Shown: positions 1 to 5,648, counted from the first letter of the stretch. The stretch: 6,423 nucleotides of DNA from an uncultured Erysipelotrichaceae bacterium (GCA_900321535.1 ONWJ01000057.1:1-6423); one strand, 5' to 3'. The notes: a model not told the origin generated them from the sequence alone. Numbers and translations: made by a program.

Positions 1-1
1 C

Positions 2-94
2 CGCTTTGAGAAAGAGCGTGCGAAAGAATCCCGAGCATCAAAAGATTCCCCGGAGAAGAACGCGCTTTCTTTTGGCAGGTCCCCTTTCATATAG
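2..94 (+). CDS. Possible C-terminal tail of a gene entering from the left
   Basis: Reading from base 2 gives 30 codons without a stop, then TAG at 92-94. The peptide is rich in Lys, Glu and Arg (RFEKERAKESRASKDSPEK, then an FGRSPFI ending), which is plausible for a charged C-terminal tail. I do not recognise a family. It would be convergent with the regulator gene whose stop codon is at 118-120. No convincing terminator hairpin lies between the two stops. The stretch is too short to exclude chance openness, and a second frame is also open across it. Confidence is low. Confidence 0.2.
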   Translation, partial: RFEKERAKESRASKDSPEKNALSFGRSPFI

Positions 95-117
95 AATATT
101 CGCAGTATCTAGGGCCC

Positions 118-1527
118 TTAAACACCATTTTTCTTGCTTCCCGTTTTCATCCCTTTTTTCGGAATTTCCCAATGCCCGCTCTTGTCTGACCCGACGCGGA
201 TGAGGCGGCCATCTTTCTTCAAAGACGCCAATCGACGCTCAACGGTCCTTCTCGGAACCCCCGTCGCCATCGCGATTTCCGCCGAGGTGGCCCCGCCGTT
301 ATCGGAGACGAAGGAAACGATCGCCTCAAAGTCATCATTCTCGGCCTTTCCGTCATTTACACCGCCATTTACACCGCCATTTACACCGCCATTTACAGGG
401 TCATTTATAGGGACATTTGGAGGAGTCATATCCAGTGCGAGCGGGTTGTACGGTATCCTCACGGTGAGGAAATTCTCAGAGAATTCAAAAACGCTTGAGC
501 CATAAGCTTTGACGATGTCTTTGTTCCCTTTTCCGGTTTGGTCGGTGAGGTCCACGTTGATGGCGATCTTCATCAACGTTTCGTTGAGGGGTTTGCTCTT
601 CCCGCGAAGGAATTCCTCTTTCGACATGCGCCGAAGCGGATCGCCGTGGCTCATCACCTCGAGATGGTCATCATAGAGATAAACTTGCGGGAATTGACCG
701 ATATGGTAGGAATTGTGGAGAACCGCGTTCTTCCAAGCCTCGACAAACGCGCCCTCATCATAAAGGTACTCGTCTCTTCGGAGTCCTTTGTCGAAATAAG
801 TTCGGACGCGTCTTTCGACGGAATCCATATAATCAAGCAAATCGTAGAATACTTTGAAGATACAGCCCTTCCCGAATTCCTTTCTCATCACCAAATCGCC
901 TGAATCGCCCTTCCCCCGAAAGCGGGCGACTTTGATGGATTCGTCGAACTGGTCAGACAAAAGATATGCCATATAGTTATAAGCCCCATCCTCTCGACGA
1001 AGGCTGAAATCCTCATCGAAGGACGCGCTGTCGAAAGCGACTTTCGCGGAATCGAGATATATTTTGAAGATAGAGAAGGTGAGCTTTGACTTCGGGCTTT
1101 TCTTTTCCATGATCGTCTCGGAGGGGACGCCGGCTATGTATCGACGATCGATCTCATCCTGTGTCATCGATTTTCTTCGAGAGCCGAATCTTCGGTAACA
1201 GCCTTTCGGGGAATGCCCATACTTCTTAATATGGAAAAGACGATAACCTTTCTTGACGTCGACTCGAATCACTTTGACTCCGTCCACTTGATCCTCACGG
1301 ACGAAAGTAAGCTCGGAACAATCGGGTGAGATGCGATCTAGAAGCGATTCTGAAATCGAGAGCATCGTCTTATCGATGCCCTCGAGGCCTTTGCTAACGC
1401 CTTTATTGGTCACGCCGAAATAAATGGTTCCGCCCTCCTCGTTGAGAAAAGAGACTACACCAGCTTCGAAATCCTCATGGTCGAAAGATTCTTTGAATTC
1501 GGTTCTATCATTCTCGTTTAATGGCAT
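118..1527 (-). CDS. AlbA_2/Schlafen-type ATP-binding protein with C-terminal winged helix, putative transcriptional regulator
   Basis: This 469-aa protein has three parts. Residues 1-135 are a Schlafen/AlbA_2-type domain: EFKESF at 10-15 and FLNEEGGTIYFGV at 27-39 are the family hallmarks. Residues 255-360 look like the GHKL-type ATPase domain found at the C-terminus of RecG-like/AlbA_2 proteins, with an N-box-like EAWKNAVLHNSY at 263-274, a SHGDPL segment at 293-298 and GKGNKDIVKAYG at 332-343. Residues 398-455 form a winged helix (TSAEIAMATGVPRRTVERRL, then a basic wing). A Val-Asn tetrapeptide-repeat linker (about 370-392) joins the ATPase domain to the winged helix. Proteins of this layout are usually annotated as ATP-binding DNA-binding regulators, and their ligand and targets are generally unknown. 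I chose the ATG at 1527 rather than the upstream GTG at 1644 because AAGGAG lies 7 nt before it and the AlbA_2 homology begins there. The gene stands alone, with no partner in view. Family call is firm; the regulatory role is inferred. Confidence 0.85.
   Translation of the reverse strand: MPLNENDRTEFKESFDHEDFEAGVVSFLNEEGGTIYFGVTNKGVSKGLEGIDKTMLSISESLLDRISPDCSELTFVREDQVDGVKVIRVDVKKGYRLFHIKKYGHSPKGCYRRFGSRRKSMTQDEIDRRYIAGVPSETIMEKKSPKSKLTFSIFKIYLDSAKVAFDSASFDEDFSLRREDGAYNYMAYLLSDQFDESIKVARFRGKGDSGDLVMRKEFGKGCIFKVFYDLLDYMDSVERRVRTYFDKGLRRDEYLYDEGAFVEAWKNAVLHNSYHIGQFPQVYLYDDHLEVMSHGDPLRRMSKEEFLRGKSKPLNETLMKIAINVDLTDQTGKGNKDIVKAYGSSVFEFSENFLTVRIPYNPLALDMTPPNVPINDPVNGGVNGGVNGGVNDGKAENDDFEAIVSFVSDNGGATSAEIAMATGVPRRTVERRLASLKKDGRLIRVGSDKSGHWEIPKKGMKTGSKKNGV
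352..423. repeat. 12-bp tandem repeat inside the regulator gene
   Basis: Six consecutive 12-bp units begin at 352, 364, 376, 388, 400 and 412. The best-conserved unit is GCCATTTACACC on the plus strand, and units 2 and 3 are identical. The right-hand units diverge progressively (GTCATTTATAGG, GACATTTGGAGG). On the coding strand they encode PNV-PIND-PVNG-GVNG-GVNG-GVND, a flexible linker between the ATPase domain and the winged helix. Because the unit is a multiple of three, gain or loss of units changes linker length without shifting frame. Confidence 0.9.
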
Positions 1528-1534
1528 GGGACTA

Positions 1535-1540
1535 CTCCTT
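1535..1540 (-). promoter_or_regulatory. Shine-Dalgarno site fixing the regulator start
   Basis: On the minus strand this reads AAGGAG, 7 nt before the ATG at 1527. No comparable site precedes the GTG at 1644 that would give a 39-residue N-terminal extension. This supports 1527 as the start. Confidence 0.75.
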
Positions 1541-1556
1541 ATCACGTTATTTGAAT

Positions 1557-1582
1557 GGAATCCGAGACTATTCGAAATCCAA
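1557..1582. promoter_or_regulatory. Imperfect inverted repeat upstream of the AlbA_2 gene, possible operator
   Basis: Arms TGGAATCCGA (1557-1566) and TCGAAATCCA (1573-1582) are inverted repeats matching at 8 of 10 positions around a 6-nt spacer. The dyad is centred about 42 nt upstream of the regulator's ATG, where an autoregulatory site would be expected. No clear -35/-10 pair was recognised, so its relation to transcription is inferred from position only. Confidence 0.3.
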
Positions 1583-1682
1583 TAAGGTGAGGCTGTGGAT
1601 TGCTTCATGCTAACTAGATAAGCGGCCATGAAAGTTTTCCTCACCCTTATATATCTCCAAAAAAGGGGAAAATGTGCTGTGC

Positions 1683-1719
1683 GTTTTTTTGGAAATTACT
1701 ATTCAGTTTCTAAAAAAAC
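1683..1719. repeat. AT-rich hairpin 1
   Basis: GTTTTTTTGGAAA (1683-1695) can pair with TTTCTAAAAAAAC (1707-1719) over 13 positions with a single G-T pair and an 11-nt loop. It contains T-rich and A-rich arms but little G/C, so it is not a classic intrinsic terminator. It could be a weak bidirectional terminator or a protein-binding dyad. Confidence 0.5.
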
Positions 1720-1829
1720 ATTTATTTATCAAAAGTTTTATATAGAAAAATTCTTCGGTTTCTTTAATTGGATATGGAAAAAGCGACGTGATGAAAAAGG
1801 ATAGCCTAAAGAAAAACGCCACCTATTAA

Positions 1830-1857
1830 ATATTTTTTCCAATTTTGGAAGAAATAT
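1830..1857. repeat. AT-rich hairpin 2
   Basis: The arms ATATTTTTTCCAA (1830-1842) and TTGGAAGAAATAT (1845-1857) are complementary at 12 of 13 positions around TT. The core TTTTTCCAA resembles the GGAAA/TTTCC core of the hairpin at 1683-1719, about 140 bp away. The two may be related elements, but this is not established. Confidence 0.5.
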
Positions 1858-1936
1858 AAAATGGAAATCGTTTTCTATCCTTATATATAGATATAAAGGC
1901 TTCATCGGTTTGCGGATAAAACCTGAATTTGGGATT

Positions 1937-1954
1937 CACCCCCGTTTTGGGGTG
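1937..1954. terminator. Possible terminator hairpin after the broken HTH gene
   Basis: CACCCC (1937-1942) pairs perfectly with GGGGTG (1949-1954) around a 6-nt loop. It begins directly after the TAA (1955-1957) of the minus-strand tail described below, where a terminator would be expected. No good U-tract follows in the minus direction, so termination is uncertain. Confidence 0.35.
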
Positions 1955-2038
1955 TTAAAACTCGATCTTAAACAGATTGTCTAGGTCCTTCCTGCTGAGG
2001 TACACGTTGCCCAATTTGGAAAGGCCTAGCTTTTCCTT
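1955..2038 (-). pseudogene. Frameshifted C-terminal part of the small HTH-like gene
   Basis: On the minus strand this frame encodes KEKLGLSKLG, then NVYLSRKDLDNLFKIEF and TAA. It looks coding: few rare residues, C/G-ending codons, and a stop followed at once by a GC hairpin. It has no start of its own, because a stop codon (2039-2041) precedes it. It overlaps the end of the HTH-like frame at 2026-2391. Adding one A to the four-base A-run at 2031-2034 would fuse the two into one protein of about 145 aa from the GTG, or about 126 aa from the ATG at 2334. I read this as the real C-terminus, lost by a one-base deletion or an assembly error. I do not recognise the family. Confidence 0.4.
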
Positions 2039-2391
2039 TTATCGAATAAAGCCTTGCCAAGCGTTTTGCAAAACCATAGGTAAGCTGATTCTAAAACAAG
2101 TTTTTCGGCATCAACGGCTTGCTTGGATTCCATTCCTCCAACATATGCGCTTCTTTTCGGCAGGCTTCTATCTATGCTGATCGTTTGCAGTCGTCTCTCC
2201 AATTCATATCCGAGGCATTCAGCCAAATGCAAAACATGGGCAAACGAGAGATCGCCTGCCTTAAACTTGTTTGTACAGTTTGTACAATCTAGTTTGATTC
2301 GCCAATCTGACCCACATCGCATTTCTTCCTTCATCCATTTTTCTCGACAAAATGGCCTAGAAATACCGAGATAACTCTCATTTTTTGTCAC
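2026..2391 (-). CDS. Small HTH-like protein, divergent from fic, probably truncated by a frameshift
   Basis: The 121-aa frame contains NKFKAGDLSFAHVLHLAECLGYELE, which resembles the end of Cro/CI-type helix-turn-helix domains (recognition helix, then a final helix with LAE.LGYEL). The part that should hold the first HTH helices is not convincing, so the N-terminus may also be altered. A 9-bp duplication (TGTACAAAC twice, near 2268-2285) encodes the repeated CTN-CTN. The start is uncertain. GTG at 2391 has no ribosome site. ATG at 2334 has only a weak GAG. ATG at 2322 has AAGGA but only 4 nt away. The frame ends at TAG (2026-2028), and its natural continuation appears in another frame. It is divergent from fic and next to clustered repeats, the usual position of a local regulator or antitoxin. 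Function is inferred and weak. Confidence 0.4.
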   Translation of the reverse strand: MTKNESYLGISRPFCREKWMKEEMRCGSDWRIKLDCTNCTNKFKAGDLSFAHVLHLAECLGYELERRLQTISIDRSLPKRSAYVGGMESKQAVDAEKLVLESAYLWFCKTLGKALFDKRKS

Positions 2392-2438
2392 TGTTCAAAA
2401 TTTAACTCGGTATTTTTAGCATTTTTCTACCGAATTAA
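2364..2438. promoter_or_regulatory. Cluster of three operator-like 11-bp motifs
   Basis: Consensus TACCGARWTAA occurs three times: TACCGAGATAA (2364-2374, plus), the inverted copy TTAACTCGGTA (2402-2412) and TACCGAATTAA (2428-2438, plus). The first two form a longer inverted repeat, CTAGAAATACCGAGATAA against CTAAAAATACCGAGTTAA (16 of 18 positions). Copy 3 sits where the -35 element of the fic promoter should be. Clustering around divergent starts suggests a regulator-binding region; the regulator is not identified, but the adjacent HTH gene is the obvious candidate. Confidence 0.55.
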
Positions 2439-2450
2439 AAAATAGAGGCA

Positions 2451-2456
2451 TATAAT
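2451..2456 (+). promoter_or_regulatory. Probable -10 element of the fic-EF-G operon
   Basis: A perfect TATAAT lies 23 nt before the fic ATG, giving a predicted start near 2462-2464 and a very short leader. No TTGACA-like -35 exists at 16-18 nt spacing. The -35 position is occupied by motif copy 3 (TACCGA), so transcription may depend on an activator, or the motif may be a repressor site overlapping a weak promoter. Confidence 0.5.
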
Positions 2457-2465
2457 AGGTGTCAC

Positions 2466-2470
2466 GAGGT
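2466..2470 (+). promoter_or_regulatory. Shine-Dalgarno site fixing the fic start
   Basis: GAGGT lies 9 nt before the ATG at 2480. It favours that ATG over the in-frame GTG at 2459, which overlaps the promoter's discriminator region and has no ribosome site. Confidence 0.65.
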
Positions 2471-2479
2471 AAAACACAT

Positions 2480-3517
2480 ATGAAAACGTTTGACTTAAAA
2501 GGCGCGGTGCTTTCTTTGAATACCCCGAGCATCGTCGCTTTGCTCAACAACATTGAGTTCTACAAGGGGAAATGCGGCAAAGTCGCCTCGATCAAGAAAG
2601 TCGATGATCTCAAGGCTATGGCCGTCAGAAGCGCTGCAGTCGCATCCAATGCGATCGGCAACGTCTACATCGCCGAGGACCGCGAACGCGTCCTTTGCTC
2701 CAGATTATCGCAACCTAAGACGCTTCAAGAGCATATGGTGGTCGGTTATCTCAACGCGATGGATCTCATCTCCGAAGTCTATAAATACCAAACCCTAGAC
2801 CGCTCCTTCGTCACCACGCTTCATTATTATATCTATAAGGATTACAACCCCGAGTTCGGCGGCAAATACAAAGACAGCCAGAACTATATCCAAGAATCCA
2901 TGCCGGATGGCACCTTCCGCACCATCTTTGTCCCAGCTCCTCCCGGAGAAGACGTCGTCTTGCTTGATTCGTTGATCTATCAATTCAACGAATGCGTCAA
3001 AGACGAAGAATGCAATAAGCTCGTCTTGATCGCTGCCTTCATGCTCGACTTCATGTGCATCCACCCCTATAACCATGGCAATGGCAGGGTGAGCCGTCTC
3101 TTACTCCACTTCTTGCTCAAGAAATATGGTTATGACATCGACGATTATTTCGCCCTTGCCTACCTCATGAGACTCCATTTAGGCGAATACATCGACGCCT
3201 TCGAGTCCTCTAGCGATGGCTGGAATTCCTCTGAGAATAACTACGAAGCATTCGTCACCTTCATCCTCAAGAGAATTCTAGAAGGATACCGCAAGCTCGA
3301 TTACATCATGGAAATCAATGAACTTGATGCAACCGCCGAAGAGAAGACCTTGAAAGTCATCAATGACTCCGCGACCCCGCTATCGAAAACCATGATCCTC
3401 CGCATTCTCTACGCGACCAGCAAAGCCACGATTGAGAAAGCCCTTGCCAAATTGCTCAAAGAAGGCAGGATCCAGCTCATCACCAAAGGCCGTTATTCCA
3501 AGTATTTCAGAGTCTGA
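2480..3517 (+). CDS. Fic-family protein with C-terminal winged helix and non-canonical active site
   Basis: This 345-aa cytosolic protein has the standard layout of large Fic proteins. An N-terminal helical region (about 1-100) includes the inhibitory-helix segment. The Fic core spans about 105-275, with a flap GGKYKDSQNYI at 127-137. A winged helix lies at about 288-345 (LSKTMILRIL, then SKATIEKALAKLLKEGRI). Fic enzymes usually transfer AMP from ATP to a hydroxyl of a target protein using HPFx(D/E)GNGR. Here the motif is HPYNHGNGR (195-203): the catalytic His195 and the GNGR anion loop are kept, but the Mg-binding acid is His199. The inhibitory motif, normally SxxxE(G/N), reads SNAIGN (56-61), with Gly60 in place of Glu; the flanking VASN.I.N context matches relatives well. 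Loss of that Glu normally relieves autoinhibition, while loss of the acid should impair Mg-ATP use, so activity and donor are open questions. It is the first gene of an operon with the EF-G-like gene. Family assignment is very firm. Confidence 0.93.
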   Translation: MKTFDLKGAVLSLNTPSIVALLNNIEFYKGKCGKVASIKKVDDLKAMAVRSAAVASNAIGNVYIAEDRERVLCSRLSQPKTLQEHMVVGYLNAMDLISEVYKYQTLDRSFVTTLHYYIYKDYNPEFGGKYKDSQNYIQESMPDGTFRTIFVPAPPGEDVVLLDSLIYQFNECVKDEECNKLVLIAAFMLDFMCIHPYNHGNGRVSRLLLHFLLKKYGYDIDDYFALAYLMRLHLGEYIDAFESSSDGWNSSENNYEAFVTFILKRILEGYRKLDYIMEINELDATAEEKTLKVINDSATPLSKTMILRILYATSKATIEKALAKLLKEGRIQLITKGRYSKYFRV

Positions 3518-3518
3518 T

Positions 3519-3524
3519 AAGGAG
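3519..3524 (+). promoter_or_regulatory. Shine-Dalgarno site for the EF-G-like gene
   Basis: AAGGAG begins one base after the fic stop codon and lies 10 nt before the ATG at 3535. An earlier ATG at 3528 is only 3 nt from it and opens a six-codon frame, so 3535 is the start. Confidence 0.7.
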
Positions 3525-3534
3525 AACATGAATT

Positions 3535-5586
3535 ATGCCAGTCTATGATGCAACCCATATCCGCAACGTCGCCATTTTAGGCCACCAAGGAAGCGGCAAA
3601 ACAAGTCTTGTCGAATCCTTGGCGCTGGTCACCAAACTCATCCCTGAAAAGGGTTCGGTTGAGAAGAAGAACACCATCTCCGACTATAGCCCTGCCGAGC
3701 AAAAGCGCGGCGGCTCCACCCAGGCTGCGGTCATCCCAATCTATCGCGATGGCTATAAAGTCAACCTCATCGATATCCCAGGCAACGATGACTTCATCGG
3801 CGAAGCCATCGGCGTCACCGGCGTCATCAAAGGCGCGATTCTTGTCATCGATGCCTCTGTCGGCGTTCAAGTCGGCACCGTCAAGCATTGGAAGCAACTC
3901 CGCAAAAAAGGCGTTCCGACCTTCATCTTCATCAACAAGATGGACAAAGAGCAGATCGACTTCGAGATGTTGCTGGAAGAAATCCGCGAGAAATTCGGCA
4001 AAAACGTCATCTCCTTCTGCTATCCATTAGGCCATGATGATCGTTTCGATGGATTCGCCAACGCGGTCGACCTCAAAGCTCATATCTATAACGGCAATGA
4101 ATGCGTCGAAGCTGAAATCTATCCAGATAAGCGCGATAAAGTCTTCGAACTCCACAACACCATCGTCGAGGAAGTCGCCAAGGTCAACGACGAATTGCTC
4201 GAGAAGTTCTTCAATGGTGAGGAATTCACCCCGGAAGAAATCAATGCATCCTTGAAGCAATCGGTCATCGCTGGTGACATCACCCCTGTCATCGTCGGCA
4301 GCGCCGCCAAAAACATCGGTGTCCAGACCCTCCTTACAATGCTCATCGATTATCTCCCGAACCCCGCTGATCTTAAGCCACTTGAGGCCAAAGATGAAGA
4401 TGGCAAGGAAATCGTCCGTCCAACTAATGACAACGAGCCATTCTCCGCTTATTGCTTCAAGACCCTCGTCGACCCCTATTCTGGCGTCGTCAATATCGTC
4501 AAGATCTGCTCTGGCGTGCTCAAAGCCGGGGATGAAATCTACGTCAAAGGCAATACCCAGAAGGTCGCAGGCTTATATGTCATGACCGGCAAGAAGCTTG
4601 ATCCAGTCGATGAATTGCACGCTGGAGACATCGGTGCTATCACCAAACTCGACGAAGTCAAATGCGGTGACACCATCTGCTCCCCGAAATCCATCATCTC
4701 CTATCAAAGCGTCCACTACCCAACCGCGGTCATCTTCAAAGCCATCGTCACCGATAAGGCTACCGAAGGCAAATTGGTTCCTGCTCTTGCCAAGATCCAA
4801 ATGGAAGACCCATGCGTTGAAGTCACCCGCAATAACGAAACCAAACAGTTGTTGCTTGGCGGCGTCAGTGAGACCCACATCGACTTCATCGTTGATAAAC
4901 TGAAAACCGTCTACAAGATCTCGGTCGAGACCGAACGCATGAAAGTCGTCTACCGCGAATCCATCAAGGTTACCGGAGAAGGCGATGGACGTTATGTCAA
5001 GCAGTCCGGCGGTTCTGGCTTCTATGGCGTCGTCAAGATGCGCTTCGAGCCAGCCGAAGAAAGCTCGTTTGCCGAAGAAGTCTTCGGCGGAGCCGTTCCA
5101 AGGAACTACTTCCCAGCTGTCGAAAAAGGTTTCTTCGAAGCCTTGCAGAAAGGCCCACTTGCGGGATTCCCAGTCATCGGGGTCAAAGGCGTTCTCGTCG
5201 ATGGCAAATACCATCCAGTCGATTCCAACGAACAAGCCTTCCGTATGGCGGCCATCCTTGCCTTCAAAGATGCTTATCCAAAGTGCAAGCCAATCATCCT
5301 TGAGCCAATTCTCCGTCTCCGCGTCAATGTCGAATCTCGTTTCACCGGTGCGGTCTTAAGCGACTTGAATACCCGCAGAGCCCGTATCCAGAACATCGAA
5401 GAGAAAGACTTCGGCAACCAGGAAATCGAAGTCCTCATCCCGGAAGCGGAAGTCATCGATTACACGACGCAGCTCAAATCCATCACCCAAGCCTCTGGCT
5501 TCTTCAACCGCGAATTCTATCGTTACGAGGAAGTTCCAGAATACCTCAAAGAACGCGTTATCCGCGATAACAAGATCGAAGAATAA
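3535..5586 (+). CDS. fusA2: EF-G2 (FusA2)-type translational GTPase
   Basis: The 683-aa protein has the full EF-G domain order: GTPase domain (about 8-280), domain II (about 300-390), domain III (about 395-470), domain IV (about 470-590) and domain V (about 590-670). G1 is GHQGSGKT (16-23), the switch I region is SDYSPAEQKRGGST (49-62), G3 is DIPGN (80-84), G4 is NKMD (134-137) and G5 is GSA (255-257). The GSGKTSLVESL and SDY.P.E..RG features mark the EF-G2/FusA2 paralogue group rather than the housekeeping EF-G. Canonical translational GTPases have His after DTPG (in EF-Tu it positions the water); FusA2 proteins usually have Tyr, and here it is Asn84. Domain IV keeps SGGSGFYG (491-498) where EF-G has SGGRGQYG, and domain V ends with a typical RYEEVPEYL. 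Housekeeping EF-G drives translocation and, with RRF, ribosome recycling; which step this paralogue serves is unknown. It follows fic by 17 nt with no promoter between, so the two are co-transcribed. The fusA2 symbol rests on subfamily motifs. Confidence 0.9.
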   Translation: MPVYDATHIRNVAILGHQGSGKTSLVESLALVTKLIPEKGSVEKKNTISDYSPAEQKRGGSTQAAVIPIYRDGYKVNLIDIPGNDDFIGEAIGVTGVIKGAILVIDASVGVQVGTVKHWKQLRKKGVPTFIFINKMDKEQIDFEMLLEEIREKFGKNVISFCYPLGHDDRFDGFANAVDLKAHIYNGNECVEAEIYPDKRDKVFELHNTIVEEVAKVNDELLEKFFNGEEFTPEEINASLKQSVIAGDITPVIVGSAAKNIGVQTLLTMLIDYLPNPADLKPLEAKDEDGKEIVRPTNDNEPFSAYCFKTLVDPYSGVVNIVKICSGVLKAGDEIYVKGNTQKVAGLYVMTGKKLDPVDELHAGDIGAITKLDEVKCGDTICSPKSIISYQSVHYPTAVIFKAIVTDKATEGKLVPALAKIQMEDPCVEVTRNNETKQLLLGGVSETHIDFIVDKLKTVYKISVETERMKVVYRESIKVTGEGDGRYVKQSGGSGFYGVVKMRFEPAEESSFAEEVFGGAVPRNYFPAVEKGFFEALQKGPLAGFPVIGVKGVLVDGKYHPVDSNEQAFRMAAILAFKDAYPKCKPIILEPILRLRVNVESRFTGAVLSDLNTRRARIQNIEEKDFGNQEIEVLIPEAEVIDYTTQLKSITQASGFFNREFYRYEEVPEYLKERVIRDNKIEE

Positions 5587-5603
5587 CGACGTCTCCAAAG
5601 ACG

Positions 5604-5632
5604 AAAAGACGGGCCCCATGTGCCTGTCTTTT
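5604..5632. terminator. Bidirectional intrinsic terminator between convergent genes
   Basis: AAAAGACGGGC (5604-5614) pairs with GCCTGTCTTTT (5622-5632) over 11 positions with one G-T pair and a 7-nt loop. The A-run before and T-run after let it act in both directions. It lies 17 nt after the EF-G-like stop and 16 nt beyond the stop of the convergent ABC gene. A smaller hairpin, CGTCT/AGACG at 5590-5603, sits just before it. Confidence 0.85.
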
Positions 5633-5648
5633 CTATTGGAATGATGAA

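Larger units (their letters stand above)
1641..1954. other. AT-rich intergenic region without a gene
   Basis: I see no credible reading frame, tRNA or rRNA here. The stretch is markedly richer in A and T than the flanking genes, with long A and T runs. It contains two strong hairpins (annotated separately) and a 10-bp direct repeat CCTTATATAT near 1647-1656 and 1880-1889. A third pairing is possible between TCCAAAAAA (1656-1664) and TTTTTTGGA (1685-1693), which would compete with the first hairpin. The region separates the AlbA_2 gene from the broken HTH gene, both on the minus strand. Confidence 0.6.

Noticed and set aside
352..423. CRISPR-like array
   Set aside because: The units are contiguous 12-mers with no spacers and lie in frame within a coding region.
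1528..1644. A 39-residue N-terminal extension of the AlbA_2 protein from GTG at 1644
   Set aside because: No ribosome site precedes it, the extension has no family similarity, and AAGGAG sits correctly before the ATG at 1527.
1920..1962. tRNA-like T-arm (GGGGGTGAATCCC on the minus strand)
   Set aside because: No acceptor stem or anticodon arm can be drawn around it; the hairpin fits a terminator better.
2459..2479. GTG at 2459 as the fic start
   Set aside because: It lies 3 bp after the TATAAT, upstream of the predicted transcript start, while ATG 2480 has GAGGT at 9 nt.
3515..3520. Mollicute genetic code with TGA as Trp
   Set aside because: fic ends with TGA followed at once by TAA and then the next gene's ribosome site, so TGA serves as a stop.
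3528..3548. A six-codon leader frame between fic and the EF-G-like gene
   Set aside because: ATG at 3528 is only 3 nt from the ribosome site and the frame is trivial; it overlaps the true start by chance.
4573..5235. Long minus-strand open frame of 220 codons opposite the EF-G-like gene
   Set aside because: It lies wholly within a well-conserved gene on the other strand, has no family features, and follows from that gene's C-ending codon bias.
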